This document shows positions 1-5,326 of a stretch of DNA of 5,326 bases, piece by piece. The first letter of the stretch is position 1; every line of letters begins with the position of its first letter. The notes beneath the pieces are model-generated. The model was not told where the DNA came from. It was given only the letters and a program-made list of their open reading frames with translations, and searched no databases. A program made the translations under genes and the position numbers. The stretch is from Ruminococcaceae bacterium UBA6857 (GTDB lineage: Bacteria; Bacillota; Clostridia; Oscillospirales; Acutalibacteraceae): the NCBI GenBank assembly GCA_002451715.1, contig DKDD01000205.1, forward strand, positions 5,260-10,585. Direction: 5' to 3'.

Positions 1-1
1 T

Positions 2-280
2 TACATCAAGTTCACAAAGCATCCGAAGCCGATTGAGGGTATTGATTTCTTCCCGCCGAAAAGTGAAAAAGAACTTGAAGCCGAAAGAATAAAAAAAGAA
101 AAGAAAGAGCTCAAGAAGAAGGCGAAAGGTGTCGTTATTCGCGACGGAAAAATTGTTTCGGGAAAGAAGAAAAAAGAAACAATAATTTCTGAAGAGACTG
201 AAAAAGAAAAAGACGATTCTTTGGTTGAAGCTGAGGAGGAAAAAGAGGCGAAGGAGGAAAAAGAACATGACGCTGATTGA
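2..280 (+). CDS. Unidentified protein, C-terminal fragment with Lys/Glu-rich tail (5' end outside window)
   Basis: An open frame enters from the left edge and ends at TGA 278-280, giving the last 92 residues of a protein whose start is not seen. The first 19 residues (YIKFTKHPKPIEGIDFFPP) look like ordinary sequence with a Pro/Phe-rich end. From residue 20 onward it becomes low complexity: 39 of 73 residues are Lys or Glu. The charges are segregated, with residues 20-58 mostly Lys and 59-92 mostly Glu/Asp. A short GVVIRDGKIVSGKKKK stretch at 43-58 interrupts the charged part. Such tails often follow a membrane or structured domain, but I do not recognise the family. The end of the gene carries the folD ribosome binding site and overlaps folD by 14 nt, so the two are probably co-transcribed and translationally coupled. 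The frame is supported by this context and by its uninterrupted run. A Ser/Phe-rich frame opposite it is a shadow of the purine-rich codons. Confidence 0.7.
   Translation, partial: YIKFTKHPKPIEGIDFFPPKSEKELEAERIKKEKKELKKKAKGVVIRDGKIVSGKKKKETIISEETEKEKDDSLVEAEEEKEAKEEKEHDAD
251..257 (+). promoter_or_regulatory. Shine-Dalgarno site for folD
   Basis: AAGGAGG lies 9 nt before the ATG at 267. It fixes the folD start there instead of at the in-frame ATG at 225, which would add 14 mostly Lys/Arg residues not typical of FolD. The site sits inside the Glu/Lys-coding tail of the preceding gene. Confidence 0.85.
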
Positions 281-1118
281 CGGAAAACTTGTTTCTCGGC
301 GTGTCTGCGATGAAGTTGCCGCAAAGGTCAACGAACTTTCAAAACGCGGAATAGAAGCCTGCCTTGCGGTCATAATCGTCGGCGATGACCCGGCTTCGAA
401 AATTTATGTAAACAACAAAAAAAATAAATGCGCCTCAGTGGGCATAAAATCTCTTGAATTTGCGCTTTCAGAAGAAACAACACAGGAAGAACTGCTTTCG
501 CTTATTGAAAAGCTAAACAAAGACAAAACCGTCAGCGGCATTCTTTGTCAGCTTCCCGTTCCGGAGCATATTGACGAAAAGGCGGTTATTGAAGCGATTG
601 CACCCGAAAAGGATGTTGACTGCTTTAATGATATCAATGTCGGCAAACTTTGGACAGGGGAGTCAAATTTCATGCCGTGTACTCCTGCCGGTGTTATGGC
701 AATGCTTGAAGAATACAAAATTCCCGTGGCGTCAAAGAACTGCGTCATTGTTGGAAGAAGCAACATTGTCGGAAAACCGCTTGCTGCGCTCATGCTCAAA
801 GCAGATGCGACGGTAACGGTTTGCCATTCAAAAACAAAAAATCTTTCCGAAATCTGCAAAAATGCCGATATTCTTGTTGCGGCAATCGGAAAGGCTGAAT
901 TTATTAAAAAAGACATGGTAAAAGAAGGTGCGGTCGTAATCGACGTCGGAATCAACCGAAAAGAAAACGGAAAACTTTGCGGCGATGTCGCATTTGAAGA
1001 AGTTGCCCAGAAGGCTTCGTTTATAACTCCGGTTCCCGGCGGTTGCGGTCCGATGACAATTGCCATGCTTATGAAAAACACAGTAAAAGCTTGCGAAATT
1101 CAAAACAAAGGAGTTTGA
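267..1118 (+). CDS. folD: Bifunctional methylenetetrahydrofolate dehydrogenase / methenyltetrahydrofolate cyclohydrolase
   Basis: FolD is a cytosolic enzyme that interconverts 5,10-methylene-THF, 5,10-methenyl-THF and 10-formyl-THF with NAD(P), supplying one-carbon units for purines and formyl-Met. The 283-residue product has normal family length. The N-terminal catalytic domain shows Y47 and K51 in the YVxxK motif, Q95 in GILCQLPVP (91-99) and D118 in PEKDVDCF (113-120); these match the catalytic or substrate-binding Tyr, Lys, Gln and Asp of the family. PCTPAG (137-142) follows. The Rossmann part has VGRSNIVGKP (162-171), the ATVTVCHS strand (181-188), DVGIN (226-230) and the C-terminal TPVPGGCGPMT (254-264). 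All key residues are present, so activity is expected. Two motif positions are unusual: C119 where Gly is common and C260 where Val is common. The start at 267 is set by a good Shine-Dalgarno site. The gene overlaps the previous one by 14 nt and lies 6 nt before the PspC gene. Confidence 0.97.
   Translation: MTLIDGKLVSRRVCDEVAAKVNELSKRGIEACLAVIIVGDDPASKIYVNNKKNKCASVGIKSLEFALSEETTQEELLSLIEKLNKDKTVSGILCQLPVPEHIDEKAVIEAIAPEKDVDCFNDINVGKLWTGESNFMPCTPAGVMAMLEEYKIPVASKNCVIVGRSNIVGKPLAALMLKADATVTVCHSKTKNLSEICKNADILVAAIGKAEFIKKDMVKEGAVVIDVGINRKENGKLCGDVAFEEVAQKASFITPVPGGCGPMTIAMLMKNTVKACEIQNKGV
1107..1113 (+). promoter_or_regulatory. Shine-Dalgarno site for the PspC-domain gene
   Basis: AAAGGAG at the very end of folD stands 11 nt before ATG 1125. 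A closer ATG at 1118 is in another frame and meets a stop after 12 codons, so 1125 is the start. The site's position within folD indicates no separate promoter between the two genes. Confidence 0.75.
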
Positions 1119-1124
1119 TGTTTT

Positions 1125-1649
1125 ATGAAAAAAAAGCTTTATACAAGTCCCGATAAAAAAATCTGCGGCGTTTGTGCCGGCATTGCGGACTATTTCAATG
1201 TTGACCCAACCCTTGTCAGAGCAATTTTTGCGGCAATTGCCTGTTTTACTGCAATTATTCCCGCACTTATTGTTTATTTCATTGTTGCGTTGGTAATGCC
1301 TAAACCGCCCGAAAACTATTATCAGATTTATAATAACACTTCAAAACGAATTACAAAAAGTACAGACAAGAAAATTTTCGGTGTTTGCGGCGGAATCGCC
1401 GAATACTTCGGTGTTGATTCAACCGTAGTAAGACTTATTTTTGCTCTTGTTTTCCTGCTTTTCGGATACGGACTTGCGGTTTATATTGCTTGCGCAATCA
1501 TTTTCCCTCAAGCACCTGTTACCGACGGTCAGTACTATGACACAAATCAATACGGACCGGATCCTAATGCTCAGTATTATCAGCAGAATAATTACGGACA
1601 GCAAAATTATAATCAGCCGAATGAACCGTCGGAACCTTATAACGGCTGA
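1125..1649 (+). CDS. Tandem PspC-domain membrane protein with Gln/Asn/Tyr-rich tail
   Basis: This 174-residue product contains two PspC domains. Repeat 1 spans about 3-60 (KLYTSPDKKICGVCAGIADY, then a hydrophobic stretch at about 31-58). Repeat 2 spans about 74-130 (KRITKSTDKKIFGVCGGIAE, then a hydrophobic stretch at about 101-127). Both show the family pattern: a basic start, DKKIxGVCxGIAxYFxVDxTxVR, a membrane helix, and a closing Pro (MP or FP). PspC in Proteobacteria is an inner-membrane partner in the phage-shock envelope stress response; in Firmicutes stand-alone PspC-domain proteins are common and mostly uncharacterised. The last 40 residues (135-174) are disordered-looking and rich in Tyr, Gln and Asn (QYYDTNQYG, QYYQQNNYGQQNYNQ). 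No PspA, PspB or PspF homologue is in view, so a complete Psp system is not shown. The stop overlaps the next start by 1 nt (TGATG), suggesting translational coupling. Confidence 0.93.
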   Translation: MKKKLYTSPDKKICGVCAGIADYFNVDPTLVRAIFAAIACFTAIIPALIVYFIVALVMPKPPENYYQIYNNTSKRITKSTDKKIFGVCGGIAEYFGVDSTVVRLIFALVFLLFGYGLAVYIACAIIFPQAPVTDGQYYDTNQYGPDPNAQYYQQNNYGQQNYNQPNEPSEPYNG

Positions 1650-2296
1650 TGATATATCTTGCCGACGTCTCAAATTTCAAAGAAGATTTCTTTGAAAAAG
1701 CGGTTTTGCTTCTGCCGGATGAGAAACGCAGTCATATACTTGGTATAACAAACGAAAAGGCAAAAAAGGAATCAACTCTCGCATGGATACTTCTTTGGTT
1801 TGCATTGGCTCAAAACGGAATATCACATTTCCCAAATTTGAAGTTTTCCGAAAGGGAAAAGCCATCATTTGAAAAAAGCGATATCTTTTTTAACCTCAGC
1901 CACAGCGAAAAAAAGGTTTGCGCCGCATTTTCTTTTGAAGCGGATATCGGAGTTGATATTCAGGTTGTAAGCAACTTTTCGGATAAGATGAAAAAGCGTG
2001 TGTTTTGCGAAAACGAACTTGCTGTTGCTGAAAGCTTTGAAGATTCAAATCGTTATTTCACAAAACTTTGGGCAATTAAAGAAAGCTTTTTGAAAAACAC
2101 CGGAATCGGAATTGCGTTTGACCTTAAATCGCTTGATTTTTCAAAGAATATTAAAACTGTTTTTTTTGGAACAGATGATTTGTTTTATTCGGTTTTTAGC
2201 CTTGAAACTTATGAGTTGAGTGTTTGCTCATCAGAAAAAGAAAAGCAGCAGCTTATTAATGTTTCGGGCAGCGAACTGGTTGAATTTGTAAAATAA
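1649..2296 (+). CDS. Sfp-type 4'-phosphopantetheinyl transferase
   Basis: Enzymes of this family transfer 4'-phosphopantetheine from coenzyme A to a serine of acyl or peptidyl carrier proteins. The 215-residue product has the usual length for the pseudodimeric Sfp class and the expected motifs in order: EKPSF (70-74, like the GKP motif), FNLSHSEKKVCAAFS (81-95, with H85), IGVDIQ (100-105, with D103), and WAIKESFLKNTGIGI (141-155, with E145 and K149). Compared with Sfp, D103, E145 and K149 correspond to D107, E151 and K155, but Q105 stands where Sfp has Mg2+ ligand E109. The human PPTase also lacks a Glu there, so activity is still plausible. No carrier protein, NRPS, PKS or fatty acid gene lies in the window, so the target is unknown. 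There is no strong Shine-Dalgarno site; the ATG overlaps the previous stop (TGATG), so translation probably depends on re-initiation. A T8 run at 2160-2167 leaves the frame intact. Confidence 0.92.
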   Translation: MIYLADVSNFKEDFFEKAVLLLPDEKRSHILGITNEKAKKESTLAWILLWFALAQNGISHFPNLKFSEREKPSFEKSDIFFNLSHSEKKVCAAFSFEADIGVDIQVVSNFSDKMKKRVFCENELAVAESFEDSNRYFTKLWAIKESFLKNTGIGIAFDLKSLDFSKNIKTVFFGTDDLFYSVFSLETYELSVCSSEKEKQQLINVSGSELVEFVK

Positions 2297-2313
2297 TAAC
2301 GGCTTTTGCCGCG

Positions 2314-2319
2314 AAGGAG
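2314..2319 (+). promoter_or_regulatory. Shine-Dalgarno site for the GPH symporter
   Basis: AAGGAG is followed by a 12-nt spacer to ATG 2332, longer than the usual 5-9 nt. A short CGGC-TTTT-GCCG inverted repeat (2300-2311) lies just upstream. No other start gives a better fit. Confidence 0.7.
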
Positions 2320-2331
2320 AGTAATAACAAT

Positions 2332-3750
2332 ATGAATTCCCTAAAGTTTATCAAAGGAAAGCTCGGCTATGGTGTTGGAGCAATAGGTCTTGATTTGAGC
2401 TACGGAATGTTCTATTCATTCCTTGCAAAGTATCTTACCGATGTTCTCGGAATGAAATCAGCATTCCTTCTTGTTTTGACACCGATTGCAAGAATTTGGG
2501 ATGGAATCAATGATCCGATGATGGGTACTATTGTTGATAATACCCACACAAAAATGGGTAAGTACCGTCCGTGGATACTCACCGGTGCCTGTCTTAACTC
2601 GGTTGTTTTGGTTTTGCTTTTCAGCAATCCGTTCAAACTCTCCGGTGTCGGTCTTTGTGCATATGTTGCCGTTATGTATATCCTTTGGGGTATGACAAAC
2701 ACTCTTGCCGATATTCCGTATTGGTCAATGGTTCCGTCGTTCACAAGTGACCCGAAAGAACGTAATCTCATTTCAACCGTCGCAAGAGCATTTTCCGGAA
2801 TCGGTCAGGGCATTGTAACAATAGGTGCTCCGCTTCTTATGACTGCATTCAGCGCAACGCAGGTTCTTGATTCGGAAACAAACGAAATGGTTAAAGTCCA
2901 TGACTCACGAAGCTATTTTGTCAGTGCAATTGTTTGCGCGGTTTGTCTTATTCTTTTCGCCGGCATCTGCGTCGGAACAACAAAAGAAAGAATCACAACA
3001 ACTGCAGGCGAAAAATTCTCGCTCGGACGCGCTTTCAAAATTGTAAAGAGTAACGACCAGCTTCTTGTTTTCATGCTTTTTGCAATGATTTCAAATGCCG
3101 GCTGGTATCTTACTTCCGGCGTGGCAACTTACTATTTCGATGCTGTTGTCGGTGACCCGAACAAGCAATCCGCTTTCAGCACCGCTTCCGCAATCGGCTC
3201 GGTTGTCGGAATGTTCCTTCTTCCTGTTCTTACAAAGTATTTCTCAAAGCGCCGTGCATATCAAATTTCGCTCGGCATTGCCGCAATCGGTTACACCGGA
3301 ATGGCAGCTTTCTCGTTTGCAGGAAATCTTGCCGCAATGAATATTTGCTATATCGTTGGCGCAATCGGTATTTCTTCAATGTTTATTGCGCAGACGATTT
3401 TCCTTGCCGACATTGTTGACTACGGCGAAGTTAAGATGGGCTTCAGAGCGGAATCAATCACGTTCTCAATGAAAGGCTTTCTTCAGAAAATGGCGTATAC
3501 ATTGCAGACGATTATTCTTTTTGCAACCCTTGGTCTTACCAAATATGACCAGAACCTTCATATGAATAACTCGACTGCGGTTAAAAACGGAATCACCTTT
3601 ATGCTCTGTGTAATTCCGCCAATCCTTTTTGTGATTTCACTCATCATTTTCTCAACAAAATTCAAGCTCCACGGCTCGTTTATGGACGAGGTAACCAAAA
3701 GAGTCACAGAAAACCAAAGACAGCGGGAGCTTGCAGAACAGGCTAAATAA
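2332..3750 (+). CDS. GPH-family (MelB-like) sugar:cation symporter
   Basis: This is a 472-residue major facilitator of the glycoside-pentoside-hexuronide:cation symporter family, about the length of MelB, expected to have 12 membrane helices. Residues matching functional positions of Salmonella MelB are present in register: D21 (MelB D19), D57 and D61 in RIWDGINDPMMG (D55, D59, cation site), D127 and W131 in ADIPYWSMVP (D124, W128, sugar site), R152 (R149), and K386 (K377) after the conserved VDYGE motif (362-366). The register was aligned from memory. The KMGKYRPWI loop (74-82) is the family's cytoplasmic motif between helices 2 and 3. The intact cation and sugar sites indicate a working symporter, probably for a glycoside or related sugar driven by Na+, H+ or Li+. 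The substrate cannot be read from the sequence, and no glycosidase or sugar regulator is adjacent. The gene begins 35 nt after the PPTase gene and is followed by a strong terminator, so it is likely the last gene of the series. Confidence 0.95.
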   Translation: MNSLKFIKGKLGYGVGAIGLDLSYGMFYSFLAKYLTDVLGMKSAFLLVLTPIARIWDGINDPMMGTIVDNTHTKMGKYRPWILTGACLNSVVLVLLFSNPFKLSGVGLCAYVAVMYILWGMTNTLADIPYWSMVPSFTSDPKERNLISTVARAFSGIGQGIVTIGAPLLMTAFSATQVLDSETNEMVKVHDSRSYFVSAIVCAVCLILFAGICVGTTKERITTTAGEKFSLGRAFKIVKSNDQLLVFMLFAMISNAGWYLTSGVATYYFDAVVGDPNKQSAFSTASAIGSVVGMFLLPVLTKYFSKRRAYQISLGIAAIGYTGMAAFSFAGNLAAMNICYIVGAIGISSMFIAQTIFLADIVDYGEVKMGFRAESITFSMKGFLQKMAYTLQTIILFATLGLTKYDQNLHMNNSTAVKNGITFMLCVIPPILFVISLIIFSTKFKLHGSFMDEVTKRVTENQRQRELAEQAK

Positions 3751-3762
3751 AAGCATAACTAA

Positions 3763-3803
3763 AGACGGCAATGCATTTTGAAAGTGCATCGCCGTCTGTT
3801 TTT
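3763..3803 (+). terminator. Rho-independent terminator between convergent genes
   Basis: AGACGGC (3763-3769) pairs with GCCGTCT (3791-3797). After an A/C mismatch the stem continues with ATGCA (3771-3775) and TGCAT (3785-3789) around a small loop. A five-T run follows at 3799-3803. It sits 12 nt after the symporter stop and 7 nt before the end of the opposing PII-like gene. On the minus strand the stem is followed only by TTTAGTT, so termination in that direction is possible but likely weaker. Confidence 0.9.
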
Positions 3804-3810
3804 GTATCAT

Positions 3811-4476
3811 TTATTCTTCGTCGAAGAAGCCGAACCCGGCAACCTCGGTTACGGGAAGCGAGAAAACAATTGCTCCGGATTCCGTATCCGGACCTGCCGA
3901 TTTAAGAATTGAGCGCATAATTTCCGCTTTAAGCTCAACAGAAGAAACAATCAGAATAATTTCTTTTTCGCTTGCTATTGAAACGTTATAGAATTTTGAT
4001 GCGCCTTTAACTCCGGTGCCTTTTCCGTGGATAACCGTTCCGCCTCTTGCTCCGGCGGCGCGCGCAGCATTCATGACAGCGTCGGTTGCGCCCTCATTTG
4101 CAATTACTGTTATAAGTTCATATGTTGGGTTGATTTTCGGTGTATATTTTGCGCTTGATTCATCGCCTTTTAGATAGTTCAAAGTTTTTCCTCCTCCGAT
4201 ACTTTTTATTGGCACGGCAATAACTATTCCGTGACCGGGAACACCAATATGAAGCTTTCGTTTCAGCTTTGAAATGAGTGCTTGTGTCTTTTCGCTGTCG
4301 GCAATTGTGAAAACAATTTTTCGTTCGTTGCTTTCAATTCCCAAAAGGTCAAGCATACTTTGAACGGCAGTGCCTTTTGCATGTGACGCAACGGTCAGCA
4401 GAAGATTCATTTCTTCGCAAAGAACAGTCATTTCATGGAGTGAATCGGAACTTATTATTGAAAAGATGTAATTCAA
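3811..4476 (-). CDS. Tandem PII-like regulator encoded with a DUF1538 membrane protein
   Basis: The 221-residue product contains two consecutive PII-like (ferredoxin-fold, GlnB-related) domains. Domain 1 (about 1-92) has HAKGTA (32-37), LLGI (44-47) and VPGHGIVIAVPI (79-90). Domain 2 (about 117-213) has AARAAGARGGTVIHGKGTG (137-155), EKEIILIVSS (170-179) and SGAIVFSLPV (200-209). The order KGT, strand, helix, Gly-rich turn, strand, Pro recurs in both halves. GARGGTVIHGKGTG closely resembles PII-type sequences. The T-loop region after KGTG (156-164) is much shorter than in GlnB/GlnK, so classical uridylylation at Tyr51 is unlikely. The start chosen is TTG at 4476: AAGGAG stands 7 nt before it, and TTGA overlaps the DUF1538 stop by 4 nt. 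An in-frame TTG further upstream at 4494 lies before that site. The probable role is a cytosolic ligand-sensing regulator of the membrane protein. This is inferred from PII biology and coupling, not demonstrated. Confidence 0.9.
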   Translation of the reverse strand: MNYIFSIISSDSLHEMTVLCEEMNLLLTVASHAKGTAVQSMLDLLGIESNERKIVFTIADSEKTQALISKLKRKLHIGVPGHGIVIAVPIKSIGGGKTLNYLKGDESSAKYTPKINPTYELITVIANEGATDAVMNAARAAGARGGTVIHGKGTGVKGASKFYNVSIASEKEIILIVSSVELKAEIMRSILKSAGPDTESGAIVFSLPVTEVAGFGFFDEE

Positions 4477-5326
4477 TTTGCGTCTCCTTCCCAAAGTTCA
4501 ACGATGTCAAAGTCGCCGTAAACTTCTGTTTTTTCTTCTTCGGTTTTTGCTCGTTTTTCATACATTAAACCGATAATCTGAATCGTAATGAGCGGCATCA
4601 TTGCAACCATTGCAACAACGCCGAAAGCGTCGCTCAAAATGTTTCCGCCGACGGCAGAACAGGCACCGATCATAAACTGAAGCATGAAAGTTGCCGTCAT
4701 CGGACCGGATGCAACTCCGCCGGAGTCAAACGCAATTGCCGTGTAGATTCCGGGAACAAAAAATGAGAGAGCAAGAGCAAGAACATATCCCGGAACAAGG
4801 AACCAAAGGATTGAAATTCCGGTTACAACCCGAAGCATTGAAAGTCCCATTGCAATTGCAACGGCGATAGAAAGACTGATTTTGATGATCTTACCCGAAA
4901 TTGCGCCGGCGCTGACTTCTTCAATCTGCTTTTCAAGAACACCAACTGCAGGTTCTGCCGAAATTATAAACCAACCGAGCAGTGCGGCAAGAACAATCAA
5001 AAGAAATGCACCGTGATTTTCTGCAAGAGCAAAGCCGAGTTCAAAGCCGAGAGGGGAGAATCCGATATTGACGCCCGTGAGAAAAAGAACCAGTCCGACA
5101 TAAGTATAAAGAATACCTATGAGAATTTTAATAAGATTACGCTTCGTGATTTTAAGTGAAAAAATCTGAAAAGCAAAGAAAATCACAATGACAGGCAAAA
5201 GTGCAACGGCGGTTTCTTTAAGATAAGCGGGAATTTCCCGAATAAAAGCAGAACCGATTTGCGCCGTGTTTTCATATGAAACGATTTCATATGCTGCAGT
5301 TACGTCGGCAGAAGGGTAAAAGAAAC
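4473..5326 (-). CDS. DUF1538 multi-pass membrane protein, C-terminal part (5' end outside window)
   Basis: The reading frame is open to the right edge, so 283 residues are seen and the start is missing; the TTG at 5198 is internal. Numbered from the first complete codon, hydrophobic segments lie at about 39-55, 64-88, 106-121, 149-167, 172-198, 209-227 and 235-254. The features I associate with DUF1538 are the LKETAVALLPV entry (35-45), the GLVLFLTGVNIGF segment (77-89), SAEPAV (122-127) and FDSGGVASGPMTATF (199-213), with Gly/Pro-rich breaks typical of transport proteins. The C-terminus (255-283) is a charged, probably cytosolic tail ending in GDFDIVELWEGDAN. Residues 1-34 could be a linker after a first DUF1538 copy, since two-copy members exist, or the protein's own N-terminus; the window cannot decide. 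The family's function is not established to my knowledge. The 4-nt TTGA overlap with the PII-like gene argues that the two products act together. Confidence 0.9.
   Translation of the reverse strand, partial: FFYPSADVTAAYEIVSYENTAQIGSAFIREIPAYLKETAVALLPVIVIFFAFQIFSLKITKRNLIKILIGILYTYVGLVLFLTGVNIGFSPLGFELGFALAENHGAFLLIVLAALLGWFIISAEPAVGVLEKQIEEVSAGAISGKIIKISLSIAVAIAMGLSMLRVVTGISILWFLVPGYVLALALSFFVPGIYTAIAFDSGGVASGPMTATFMLQFMIGACSAVGGNILSDAFGVVAMVAMMPLITIQIIGLMYEKRAKTEEEKTEVYGDFDIVELWEGDAN
4484..4489 (-). promoter_or_regulatory. Shine-Dalgarno site for the PII-like gene, fixing a TTG start
   Basis: On the minus strand AAGGAG is followed by the 7-nt spacer ACGCAAA and then TTG (4476-4474). No in-frame ATG lies near; the first internal one would remove 15 residues of the first PII-like strand and helix. 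The site lies within the last codons of the DUF1538 gene. Confidence 0.85.

Noticed and set aside
225..266. Upstream in-frame ATG extending FolD by 14 residues
   Set aside because: The extension is almost all Lys/Arg, is unlike FolD N-termini, and the AAGGAGG site points to ATG 267.
1..324. Ser/Phe-rich open frame on the minus strand
   Set aside because: It mirrors the GAA/AAA/AAG-rich coding strand of the Lys/Glu tail and the start of folD, and has no domain.
548..1081. Long open frame opposite folD
   Set aside because: It is antisense to an intact, clearly recognised folD, lacks a recognisable domain and has a composition explained by codon mirroring.
2160..2167. T8 run in the PPTase gene as a frameshift or phase-variation site
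   Set aside because: The frame is intact through it and all motifs lie upstream; a single T8 run in AT-rich DNA is not enough evidence.
2300..2311. CGGC-TTTT-GCCG inverted repeat before the symporter gene, as terminator or attenuator
   Set aside because: The stem is only 4 bp and no T-run follows; it may be chance, and it does not interrupt the gene series convincingly.
3095..3340. Short open frame within the symporter gene on the same strand
   Set aside because: It lies fully inside the intact symporter in another frame and has no domain or ribosome site of note.
4477..4494. TTG at 4494 as start of the PII-like gene
   Set aside because: It lies upstream of the AAGGAG site, which would then be coding (GRRR), while TTG 4476 has ideal spacing and the overlap with the preceding stop.
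5196..5198. TTG at 5198 as start of the DUF1538 gene
   Set aside because: The frame is open to the window edge and the residues before it include conserved-looking entry sequence (LKETAVAL); starting here would cut into the first membrane segment.

Overview
The window looks like chromosomal DNA from a Clostridia-type Firmicute, possibly a gut Oscillospiraceae/Ruminococcaceae relative. That guess rests on strong AAGGAG-type Shine-Dalgarno sites, very short intergenic gaps, moderate AT-richness, a TTG start, and family content (PspC-domain protein, Sfp-type PPTase, GPH sugar symporter, PII-like/DUF1538 pair). It is an inference from style and content, since nothing was searched. No rRNA, tRNA, CRISPR array, insertion sequence, phage gene or attachment site is visible.

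Plus strand, 2-3750: a tightly packed gene series. It begins with the 3' end of an unidentified gene whose product ends in a Lys-rich then Glu-rich tail (2-280). This overlaps folD by 14 nt (267-1118). After 6 nt comes a protein with two PspC domains and a Gln/Asn/Tyr-rich tail (1125-1649). A 1-nt TGATG overlap leads to an Sfp-type phosphopantetheinyl transferase (1649-2296), and 35 nt later comes a MelB-like GPH-family symporter (2332-3750). A strong hairpin with a T-tract at 3763-3803 ends the series, consistent with one operon, although the products share no obvious pathway.

Minus strand, 5326-3811, convergent with the first block: the 3' part of a DUF1538 multi-pass membrane protein gene, running off the right edge, followed by a small protein made of two PII-like domains. 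The two are coupled through a 4-nt TTGA overlap, in which the PII-like gene starts at TTG. A PII-like protein translationally coupled to a membrane protein suggests a sensor/regulator controlling a transporter, as GlnK controls AmtB. The substrate of DUF1538 proteins is not established to my knowledge, so this pair is the best candidate here for under-described biology.

The remaining genes are recognisable families. Points of detail worth a second look are a Gln in place of a usual Mg2+-ligand Glu in the PPTase, the low-complexity PspC tail, and two Cys substitutions in conserved FolD motifs.
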